In this document: positions 6,890 through 13,800 of the stretch, in pieces
Layout: every line of letters begins with the position of its first letter
Position numbering within the stretch: the stretch's first letter is position 1
IMG/VR virus record: IMGVR_UViG_3300000115_000253
Location: 1-21,225 of that record
Origin: a virus
Strand: one strand, 5' to 3'
Length of the DNA stretch: 21,225 nt
The notes under the pieces: model-generated
Databases searched by the model: none
Told to the model about the DNA's origin: nothing
What the model saw: the letters and a program-made list of their open reading frames with translations, nothing else
Made by a program: the position numbers and the translations under genes

Positions 6890-7045
6890 GTGTTGTTTGA
6901 GATAACAATGTTATTGGAGGTAGATCCTGAAGCAAACTTTATTGCTTCAGATAGTTTGAAGATGAGTGTTGAAGAAATAATTCGAGACACCATCTATGAT
7001 TTAGACGATGTTAAAATTATAGAGATAGATGCAAAGGAGAAATAA
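6890..7045 (+). CDS. Small conserved phage protein (about 51 aa)
   Basis: The protein reads M-L-F-E-I-T-M-L-L-E-V-D-P-E-A-N and ends with D-D-V-K-I-I-E-I-D-A-K. A beta strand, a helix and a second beta strand are likely. Acidic small proteins with this 'FEITML..D' start and 'Y-D-hydrophobic-D-x-hydrophobic' end recur, from memory, in marine phages beside replication genes, with no known role. The GTG at 6890 is chosen because GGAGG at 6880-6884 sits 5 bases before it. An ATG at 6857 would add 11 poorly supported residues, and an ATG at 6908 is a shorter option. The stop TAA shares a base with the next ATG (TAATG). Confidence 0.6.
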   Translation: MLFEITMLLEVDPEANFIASDSLKMSVEEIIRDTIYDLDDVKIIEIDAKEK

Positions 7046-7422
7046 TGCTAACACATCAAGACTTAGAAGACATGGGATACTTTGATGCCTTTGAAGAAAA
7101 TAAACCAGTAGACTTAGATGATTATTCTGAGTGGGTAGAAAACAAAATGATTACCTCTGGTGATAAAAGGTTCTTAGAAAATACTATGGGTCTGATAGGA
7201 GAAACAGGTGAGTTCTTTGAGAAGCTCAAGAAACATAAGAGGGATGACACACCATTAGATAAACAAGGTGTCACACTTGAAGCAGGGGATATGTTCTTTT
7301 ACTTTATAGCTATACTAAATCTTTTAGATATAAAATTAAATGATGTTGTAAAAGAAAATATGAAGAAGCTCGACAGCAGAGAGAAACGTGGAACAATAAA
7401 AGGATCAGGAGACTACAGATGA
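7045..7422 (+). CDS. mazG: MazG-like nucleotide pyrophosphohydrolase
   Basis: A 125-aa all-alpha NTP pyrophosphatase. The metal-binding pairs are E53-T-G-E56 in the string G-L-I-G-E-T-G-E and E79-A-G-D82 further along. The end (N-M-K-K-L-D-S-R...R-G-T-I-K-G-S-G-D) matches the usual C-terminus of phage MazG-like proteins. Members hydrolyse (d)NTPs to monophosphates; for phages, dNTP-pool cleaning, release of dNMPs for reuse and lowering of host (p)ppGpp have been proposed. Its place directly before nrdJ, overlapping by 4 bases, argues for a part in nucleotide supply. The first 30 residues are extra and acidic. Confidence 0.85.
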   Translation: MLTHQDLEDMGYFDAFEENKPVDLDDYSEWVENKMITSGDKRFLENTMGLIGETGEFFEKLKKHKRDDTPLDKQGVTLEAGDMFFYFIAILNLLDIKLNDVVKENMKKLDSREKRGTIKGSGDYR

Positions 7423-9173
7423 ATATACCAAACACAGAACCAGAGTACGGACCAACACTAGAGATATCAGAATCTATTCATGCTGAGAAGTATAGAGGCC
7501 AGGGAGAAACATTTAAGGATGCAATGACTCGTGTTGCACGAGCACTGAAGGATGATGAGGGACACTTCAATAACTTTAGAAACATTTTATTCAATCAACG
7601 TTTCCTTCCTGCAGGGAGGGTGCAGAGTGCAATGGGCGCACCAAGACGTGTGACACCCTACAACTGCTTTGTTAGTGGTACTATTGAAGATAGTATGGAC
7701 GGTATCATGGATGCCGCAAGACGTGCAGCAGAAACAATGAGACTAGGTGGTGGTATTGGCTACGATTTCTCTACTCTTCGCCCTCGTGGTGCAATGATAA
7801 AATCTTTGGAGTCTAAATCTTCTGGACCTTTATCATTCATGGGTATCTTTGATGCTGTATGTAAAACAATTGCTTCTGCAGGACACAGACGTGGAGCACA
7901 GATGGGTGTCCTTCGTGTTGACCACCCTGACATTGAAGAGTTTGTTACAGCAAAGAACAACAAGACTGCCCTTACTGGTTTTAATATTAGTGTTGGTGTC
8001 ACTGATAAATTTATGACTGCAGTAAAAGAAGGTACTGACTTTGATCTAGTATTCAACGGAGAAGTGCGTAAGACTATTGATGCTCGTGCTCTTTGGGATA
8101 TGATTATGACAAGCACCTGGGACTGGGCTGAACCTGGTATCCTATTTATTGATCGTATCAATCAGAAGAATAACCTACACTACTGTGAAACAATTGCAGC
8201 CACTAATCCCTGTGGTGAACAACCACTTCCTCCTAATGGTGCGTGTCTTCTTGGTTCGTTTAACCTGACTAAGTACGTACTAAAACACGATGACAAGTAC
8301 GTGTTCAACATGAACCAACTTCGTAATGACATACCTCATGTCGTTAGAGCTATGGATAATGTCGTGGATAGAGCAACCTATCCTCTAAAGGAACAAGAGA
8401 TAGAAGCTAAGAGCAAAAGACGTATGGGTCTAGGGGTAACAGGGGTAGCAAATGCTATAGAAGCATTAGGGTTCTCATATGGTAGTGAAAGATTCTTACA
8501 GACCCTAGAAGAAATCATGGGAGTAATTAGGGATGTTGCATACACTACATCTGTCGAGCTTGCTATTGAAAAAGGATCATTCCCTTTATTTACTCAAGCT
8601 TATCTTGAGTCTGACTTTGCAAAGACATTACCAGATAACATACGAGAGTTAATAAGTAACTACGGTATTCGTAACAGTCACTTGTTATCTGTAGCTCCAA
8701 CAGGAACTATCAGTTTGTCAGCAGACAATGTTTCTTCTGGTATTGAACCACCTTACGAGCTTGTAGCTGACAGAACGATCCAAACGTTTGATGGTGAAAA
8801 GATTGTAAAGGTAGAGGACTATGGCTACCGTGTCTTTGATGTCAAAGGTAAAACAGCAAACGAACTGTCTGTGTTTGATCATGTTAAAGTTTTAAATGTA
8901 GCTTCTAAGTTCGTTGACTCAGCTTGTAGTAAAACCTGTAATGTTGGTGATGATGTATCCTGGGAAGACTTTAAAAAGATTTACATGGATGCTTATGATG
9001 GTGGTGCTTCTGGGTGTACAACATTCAGAGCAGCAGGTAAACGTATGGGAATTTTAAATGCCTCTTCTGAAGAAAACTCTGGACAAGAACAGGTAAAAGA
9101 AACACAAGACTTTGTTGATGAAGGTGGTGCTTGTTACTTTGATCCTACCACAGGACTTCGTAAGTGTGAATGA
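7419..9173 (+). CDS. nrdJ: Class II (adenosylcobalamin-dependent) ribonucleotide reductase NrdJ
   Basis: Reduces ribonucleotides to deoxyribonucleotides using a radical from coenzyme B12, which the host must make or import. In 584 aa it shows C83 in Y-N-C-F-V-S-G-T (one of the redox Cys pair), L-G-G-G-I-G-Y-D-F near 109-117, S-S-G-P near 134-137, the active site N263-P-C265-G-E267-Q with C265 as thiyl radical site, then C276 in N-G-A-C-L-L-G-S, and a late S-G-C-T-T-F-R segment. The C-terminal Cys pair C572 and C583 would pass electrons to the active site. No small radical subunit (nrdB) follows, which supports class II. ATGA overlaps link it to the genes on both sides. Confidence 0.93.
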   Translation: MNIPNTEPEYGPTLEISESIHAEKYRGQGETFKDAMTRVARALKDDEGHFNNFRNILFNQRFLPAGRVQSAMGAPRRVTPYNCFVSGTIEDSMDGIMDAARRAAETMRLGGGIGYDFSTLRPRGAMIKSLESKSSGPLSFMGIFDAVCKTIASAGHRRGAQMGVLRVDHPDIEEFVTAKNNKTALTGFNISVGVTDKFMTAVKEGTDFDLVFNGEVRKTIDARALWDMIMTSTWDWAEPGILFIDRINQKNNLHYCETIAATNPCGEQPLPPNGACLLGSFNLTKYVLKHDDKYVFNMNQLRNDIPHVVRAMDNVVDRATYPLKEQEIEAKSKRRMGLGVTGVANAIEALGFSYGSERFLQTLEEIMGVIRDVAYTTSVELAIEKGSFPLFTQAYLESDFAKTLPDNIRELISNYGIRNSHLLSVAPTGTISLSADNVSSGIEPPYELVADRTIQTFDGEKIVKVEDYGYRVFDVKGKTANELSVFDHVKVLNVASKFVDSACSKTCNVGDDVSWEDFKKIYMDAYDGGASGCTTFRAAGKRMGILNASSEENSGQEQVKETQDFVDEGGACYFDPTTGLRKCE

Positions 9174-9385
9174 GTATACCTCATGTAAGAAGAGAGATTG
9201 CTCCTAGATTTGGGAGCACTCCCTCACCTTGCGTAAAAGTATGTGAGGTAGATGATGGTGGTTTTTGTAAAGGATGTAAAAGAACACTTGACGAAATACG
9301 TAACTGGATGGTAATGAGTGACTACGAGCAGAACATGCTGTTGGCAGAACTCAAATGGAGAGAGCATAATGAAAAGAAACAATAG
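9170..9385 (+). CDS. DUF1289 four-cysteine protein
   Basis: Encodes 71 residues whose centre matches the DUF1289 family: S-P-C21-V-K-V-C25, then C33-K-G-C36-K-R-T-L-D-E-I-R-N-W, followed by M-S-D-Y-E. Four conserved Cys (C-x3-C-x7-C-x2-C) point to a bound metal or an Fe-S site. The family is common in proteobacteria and has no firm function. Here the start overlaps the nrdJ stop (ATGA) and the gene takes the place where many phages keep a glutaredoxin or thioredoxin, so a redox or metal-related link to the reductase is possible but only inferred from position. Confidence 0.85.
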   Translation: MSIPHVRREIAPRFGSTPSPCVKVCEVDDGGFCKGCKRTLDEIRNWMVMSDYEQNMLLAELKWREHNEKKQ

Positions 9386-9818
9386 GCCATTTAGTAAATC
9401 CTGGTATGACGTTTACGATGATAAAGCAAAACAAACTTTAGCAGAGTATTTAGAATCAAAGGGACACACCATAGTCTCAACTAAAGAAGACTATAACGTT
9501 GATGTGGTTTCCCAGAAAGATGGGTACACTTACTTTAATGAGGCAGAAGTAAAGGTTGCATGGCAAGGAGACTGGCCTACTCACTGGTCAGAGATTCGCA
9601 TACCATCTCGTAAACGTAGGTTAGTTGAGAAGTACAAAGAACAGAATGGAGTTCTTAACTTCTATGTTTTTGATAAAAATCTTGATAAAGCCTGGAGAAT
9701 AAAAGATACCCTTATGACTGATGATAAAATTAAAGAAGCATCAGGACGTAACATATGGAAGGGTGAAAAGTTTTTTCATATTCCTTATACGGAGGCAGAG
9801 CTAGTTGAACTGCAATAA
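9369..9818 (+). CDS. PD-(D/E)XK-like protein of unknown role (149 aa)
   Basis: The ATG at 9369 has GGAGAG about 7 bases upstream and overlaps the end of the DUF1289 gene by 17 bases. An in-frame codon at 9318 lies inside that gene and is not needed. A helix (D-K-A-K-Q-T-L-A-E-Y-L) is followed by D45-V-V-S, then E58-A-E60-V-K62, which fits the D...E-x-K core of the PD-(D/E)XK nuclease fold. Next comes W-P-T-H-W-S-E-I-R-I-P-S-R-K-R, a signature I associate with a marine phage family of unknown function. The end has F-H-I-P before the terminal helix. DNA cleavage is plausible but not shown. It may instead be a repair nuclease or a non-catalytic relative. Confidence 0.7.
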   Translation: MKRNNRPFSKSWYDVYDDKAKQTLAEYLESKGHTIVSTKEDYNVDVVSQKDGYTYFNEAEVKVAWQGDWPTHWSEIRIPSRKRRLVEKYKEQNGVLNFYVFDKNLDKAWRIKDTLMTDDKIKEASGRNIWKGEKFFHIPYTEAELVELQ

Positions 9819-10113
9819 GTGTGGTAACTTGTTAGATGATGAGGGGCAGTGTGGTGAGTGTTTATCATCTGATAACTCATCTTTAGACTTTCAAGTTGGC
9901 GGCACTCACTACAAGTCTAAAAAGATACAGCCCATTGAATATATTTTAGCTAACGAGTTAAAGTTTTCAGAAGGAAACATAATCAAGTACATTTCTAGGC
10001 ATGATGAAAAGAATGGTGCAGAGGACGTACTAAAAAGTATACAGTACCATTTGTTTATACTTAAGGATACCTACGGTGAAGAATACGAAATCATCAAAAA
10101 AGAAAACCCTTGA
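9805..10113 (+). CDS. DUF3310 protein with N-terminal zinc ribbon
   Basis: Starts with TTG at 9805, 9 bases after GGAGG (9791-9795). No ATG in this frame precedes the conserved part, so TTG decides the start. Residues 3-19 hold two Cys pairs, C3-x2-C6 and C16-x2-C19. The rest matches DUF3310: V-G-G-T-H-Y (31-36), I-Q-P-I-E-Y-I (41-47), then G-N-I-I-K-Y-I-S-R-H (57-66) and a long helix K-S-I-Q-Y-H-L. The family is very common in phages, sometimes labelled nucleotide kinase without good proof. It overlaps the genes on both sides by 14 and 38 bases. Confidence 0.8.
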   Translation: MNCNKCGNLLDDEGQCGECLSSDNSSLDFQVGGTHYKSKKIQPIEYILANELKFSEGNIIKYISRHDEKNGAEDVLKSIQYHLFILKDTYGEEYEIIKKENP

Positions 10114-10312
10114 GCAAGAAGCCCAAGAGTTTACTCAAAAAGAGATTCCCAGTCATGATGTAACGACTAGGGATTACTTTGCAGGTGCAGCCCTGTCGGG
10201 TTTACTGGCAGCATCTGGGAAGTATATACGATCAGACGAGATCGTTAATCAAGCATTCTGTTATAGCTGCCTGATGCTTGACCATAAAAAGACTAAAGAT
10301 AAATCGTCTTAA
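10076..10312 (+). CDS. Last gene of the replication arm, small phage protein (78 aa)
   Basis: GTG start at 10076 with AAGGA 8 bases upstream. It begins inside the DUF3310 gene (38-base overlap). The first 28 residues are Lys/Glu-rich and the rest reads T-T-R-D-Y-F-A-G-A-A-L-S-G-L-L-A, then D-E-I-V-N-Q-A-F-C-Y-S-C-L-M-L-D-H-K. The 'R-D-Y-F-A...A' helix followed by a second helix ending in A/L-D-x-M-L is a pattern found in many small tailed-phage proteins of unknown role. The stop TAA is 6 bases before the terminator stem. No function can be given. Confidence 0.65.
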   Translation: MKNTKSSKKKTLEQEAQEFTQKEIPSHDVTTRDYFAGAALSGLLAASGKYIRSDEIVNQAFCYSCLMLDHKKTKDKSS

Positions 10313-10318
10313 ACTAAA

Positions 10319-10347
10319 CCCCCAGGGATTAACTGGGGGTTTTTTTT
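10319..10347 (+). terminator. Intrinsic terminator between the convergent arms
   Basis: CCCCCAG (10319-10325), a 7-base loop, CTGGGGG (10333-10339) and eight T (10340-10347) form a textbook rho-independent terminator for the plus-strand arm, 6 bases after the last stop. On the minus strand the same stem is followed by TTTAGTTT, a weaker T-rich tail, so it may also stop leftward transcription. The last T residues are shared with the stop codon of the opposing gene (10346-10348). Confidence 0.93.
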
Positions 10348-13300
10348 ATTCGAGTCCCACTTCTTCAGTGATATTTCTTTGGTCTGTCCTGGTATCCTTT
10401 ATCATAGCTAAAGCAAGATTAAGTTGTGAAACCGATAGATCCCATAACTCTTTTTCCCTTACATCAAAAGCTTTTAATACTTTTCGTACATCTGATTTCT
10501 TAGCTCCTGAGTTACCTATCTGAAAGATCAGACTAGCCTTTGTATCTTTATCTATGTAACTCTCTTCCAAGGCTTCCATAGTTTCTCTCTTAGCAAGAGT
10601 CAGCATAGATTTCACTGTTGCTTTCTTTGTTTTAAGATCCATCCTGTTCCACTTACCATTAGAAGTAACGACATTGGAGTACAACTCTAACACTGGAAAC
10701 ACTTGTTCGTTAAATGCGTTTGCTGCTTCAGGAGATTTAGATCTTATCTCTGTCATCCAATCTGGTCTCCCAATATCAGCAAATAGTTTTTGAGTAGTAG
10801 AGGAAGGTAGAACTTCTCTGTAACCTACTACTCTTCCTATTCCTTGCACTGCTTTCCTGTCGGATGTGGAGAACTCTTTCTCTGGAGCAATGTCCTCACC
10901 TGATAGTAGGCTGTAGATTTGATCCACATATCTAATAGAATTATTTAGATACTGGTATCCTTGCTTACGATCAACAGCTACAAAGTCCTCTCCCCTTTGC
11001 ATTGCAGCAATCTGATTTACTGGATCTAGTCTACGAGTAAATCCTGATACGTACATAGATGCTGAAGCCTTAAGTGCATCTACAGCCTGGTCCTGTGCTT
11101 CCCCAAACTCTCCTTGTGTCAACATAAACATTGCTTCCATTGCAGTTGAACCTGCATCTCCAAGCTGTCGTGTCAAACCTTCAGTACCAAAGTTTCTACC
11201 AAATTCAGCTAGTAATTCCTCTGGTACTTTCTCATCCCTGGCTATGTGAGCACCCATACGTCCTGCTAGTTTATACAAACTGTACGGAAAGTCGTACTGT
11301 CTGTTTACCACAGCCCCATCTCTATCTCTTTCAGCATACCAGGGTAAACCTTCTTCAAGGTTTCCCATCTCACGAGAAGTTACAAGACCTAGTGTACTCC
11401 AACCAACTGCAGCTTTAGTAAGTAGATCCATGCTGTCCCTACCAGTGTCACTACCTGCTGTCTTACGAGCAACTTTGTGTAATAAGCTTACACCTGAGTG
11501 ATCAAACATGAAAGCCACAGTGTTATTAAAGAATTGTCCAAATGGAACCATAGCCCCAATGATAGGATAGTTACGAGCCTGTTCAATAATCTTTGCTACA
11601 CTTCCTAGTACTGTCTTGCTATCTCCATATGATTTAGCAAATACATTTCTTAAAGCATCTTGAACTGCGTAAGCTTCTATCTCCATAAACTCTCTATACC
11701 TATCAGATCCTTTCTCTGACAGGAAGGTTGCAGTCTCATCATCTCTAAGAAACTCTGAGTAACTTTTACCATACTTCAATCTAATCTGTTTATCGATTGA
11801 GTACATAAACTCCTGCGTCTTGGAAAAGAAGTCTTGTGCTCTTACACCATAAGCAACTTCAAAAGAGTTAATTACTTTCTGCATCCCAGTTCTATTTAAT
11901 TTCTGACCAGGTTCTAGGTCTAGTTCTTTTAGAACATCATCAACTTCAACACCACCTGTAATGTACCTGAACAATTCTTTTTGTGCTTCAGGTCTAAAGG
12001 TAAGATAATCCATAGCAGCTTCATAAGTAGTGTATGGATCAAGAAGATTAGTAAACTTTTGTTTCTGCAAAGACACCATCTGTCCTGCTAGATTGGCATA
12101 CTTCTTAGCACTTACGGATCTTCCTACCAAAGCATTCAGGGATGCTGCGCCACCGTATAAAGCTGCACGTACCATGTCAGATGCAGACTGAGACAAGCTT
12201 GCTTGCTTCCAACCGATAAGGTTAAGTGCAGTCGTACCTGGGTGGGTTATTAAAGATCTTATCAAGTTGTCTTGTAACTTCTTAGCTCCACCTGCAAGAA
12301 AACTTTTCTTTGCTTCTTCTGTAATAGGATCAACAACAGTATTAATAGCAGTCATTGCATTTATTTCCCCAGGCTCAATACCTTTAGCTTTTGCTAACGT
12401 GGTCAAGTCTCTTTGAAGCTGTGAAGCAATCTGATTTTGTTGCCCTGCTCTATTGTATTGAGCTAAACTAAAAGCTAAATAATCGTCTAGGTTTAGCCCC
12501 TCCATAGGAGTTCCTTTCGACAACTCCTGTAAAACTTTTGCTATCTCATCTTTAATTGTAGGATCTACAGTTTCAATAACCTCATTAAGATTTTCCGTAA
12601 GTGTTTTGTTTTTTGGTCTGAATGCCAAAGCTTCAACAGGGACACCTGAATCAATAAGAAGTTTAGCTAAACCTTTTGAACCAGTCTCTTCATCCCCTAA
12701 CATAAATGCTCTTTCTAAAGCTATGTTAGCTTCAAGTCCTTCAACCTTCCCAATATAGTACCCTGCTTTTATCATCTCCTCTTTTTGGCCTACAAGTTTT
12801 TTACGTGTCTGTTCAAGACCATCTAAAAAGTATTGTACGTCAAAGTCTTTTTGAGCAGTTTCTTTAGCCTTCTTAGCAGCTAGCTCTCTGGAGGCTGCAA
12901 GAGTTTCCATAGACCTTTCTAATTCAAGAGAAGTCATAGGAAGCTTTGATGCTCCTTTAACTGAAGCAAACCCAAAGGCAAGACCCCCACCTACAATACC
13001 AGATAAAGAAGCAAACCCTAGCTGCAATGGGTCAACACCTTCTCTATACTTTGATACTATCTCTGCTTCTTGCTGTACTCTATCAACTAGACCTGCTGCT
13101 GTACTGTCTGCTATAGCAGTACCCATTATCTCTCTTTTAGTTGCAACCTTGGCAGAGTCTTTAAATAGTCGATCCTCCATAGCTCTGCTGTATGCACGTC
13201 TAGCTGCTTCTTTACGAGCAGTTAGTTTAGCAGACTCAGAGGCTCCCCTCCCAAGTCCCTTTACTGCAGCTTCCCCTGCCTCTTTAGCCTGTCGTTTTAG

Positions 13301-13792
13301 TAACTCAATAGCACCTTTAGATGCACCTTTAGCAAACAGTTTACCTATCCCCAAGCTAACTAAGTTAACTGGGTCAACAATCAAAGCTCTACCATAGTCG
13401 TATACTGCATCAGCTTTTTCCATTGCAGTTCTATCTTTACCAAAGGCATTACCAAGGGTATCAAAAAGCTTGTACGCATTCATAGCCTTTGATCTTCTGT
13501 CTGCTTTATCTCCGTCTGTTTCTCCACTGTAAAGATGTGCAAGTTCTTGACCAACAACAACAGACTGACCTACTTTAAAACTCCTCATCTGATTAATGTA
13601 AGAGTCTACTATCTCTTGCTTGTCGTGCTTGTCCTCACTCATACCAAACCGATCACCCATGTAATCTAAAATGATACGAAAGTTATCCTCTTCTAAAAGA
13701 GAGTCCAAGCCAAAGCCACTACTCTTCTGAATCCCTGACAGATTTAACGGATCTTTTTCTTTATCTTCTTGGTTTAAGTATTCAATAGCCAT
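10346..13792 (-). CDS. Very large internal virion / DNA-ejection protein (1148 aa)
   Basis: By size, position as last gene of the virion operon and character, this is probably the T7 gp16-type protein that leaves the particle to build a channel through the envelope. It is alpha-helical, rich in Ala, Lys and Glu, with a glycine-rich hydrophobic segment at 259-278 (I-V-G-G-G-L-A-F-G-F), a T-H-P-G-T-T-A-L-N-L-I-G patch at 516-527, and a second apolar patch at 741-764 (Y-P-I-I-G-A-M-V-P-F-G-Q-F-F-N-N). Patches of the kind 'P-hydrophobic-PFG-x-F-x-N' occur, from memory, in giant marine phage virion proteins. No lytic domain is seen here; one lies in the 320-aa neighbour. The minus-strand AAGG before the ATG overlaps the preceding stop. 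Confidence 0.7.
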   Translation of the reverse strand: MAIEYLNQEDKEKDPLNLSGIQKSSGFGLDSLLEEDNFRIILDYMGDRFGMSEDKHDKQEIVDSYINQMRSFKVGQSVVVGQELAHLYSGETDGDKADRRSKAMNAYKLFDTLGNAFGKDRTAMEKADAVYDYGRALIVDPVNLVSLGIGKLFAKGASKGAIELLKRQAKEAGEAAVKGLGRGASESAKLTARKEAARRAYSRAMEDRLFKDSAKVATKREIMGTAIADSTAAGLVDRVQQEAEIVSKYREGVDPLQLGFASLSGIVGGGLAFGFASVKGASKLPMTSLELERSMETLAASRELAAKKAKETAQKDFDVQYFLDGLEQTRKKLVGQKEEMIKAGYYIGKVEGLEANIALERAFMLGDEETGSKGLAKLLIDSGVPVEALAFRPKNKTLTENLNEVIETVDPTIKDEIAKVLQELSKGTPMEGLNLDDYLAFSLAQYNRAGQQNQIASQLQRDLTTLAKAKGIEPGEINAMTAINTVVDPITEEAKKSFLAGGAKKLQDNLIRSLITHPGTTALNLIGWKQASLSQSASDMVRAALYGGAASLNALVGRSVSAKKYANLAGQMVSLQKQKFTNLLDPYTTYEAAMDYLTFRPEAQKELFRYITGGVEVDDVLKELDLEPGQKLNRTGMQKVINSFEVAYGVRAQDFFSKTQEFMYSIDKQIRLKYGKSYSEFLRDDETATFLSEKGSDRYREFMEIEAYAVQDALRNVFAKSYGDSKTVLGSVAKIIEQARNYPIIGAMVPFGQFFNNTVAFMFDHSGVSLLHKVARKTAGSDTGRDSMDLLTKAAVGWSTLGLVTSREMGNLEEGLPWYAERDRDGAVVNRQYDFPYSLYKLAGRMGAHIARDEKVPEELLAEFGRNFGTEGLTRQLGDAGSTAMEAMFMLTQGEFGEAQDQAVDALKASASMYVSGFTRRLDPVNQIAAMQRGEDFVAVDRKQGYQYLNNSIRYVDQIYSLLSGEDIAPEKEFSTSDRKAVQGIGRVVGYREVLPSSTTQKLFADIGRPDWMTEIRSKSPEAANAFNEQVFPVLELYSNVVTSNGKWNRMDLKTKKATVKSMLTLAKRETMEALEESYIDKDTKASLIFQIGNSGAKKSDVRKVLKAFDVREKELWDLSVSQLNLALAMIKDTRTDQRNITEEVGLE

Positions 13793-13800
13793 ACTAGACC

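Noticed and set aside
7760-8161. Minus-strand open frame of about 133 codons inside nrdJ
   Set aside because: Antisense of conserved nrdJ codons; composition reflects nrdJ and no start signal is seen.
11131-11418. Plus-strand open frame of about 95 codons within the ejection-protein gene
   Set aside because: Antisense shadow with Leu/Gln/His-rich content and no neighbours on this strand.
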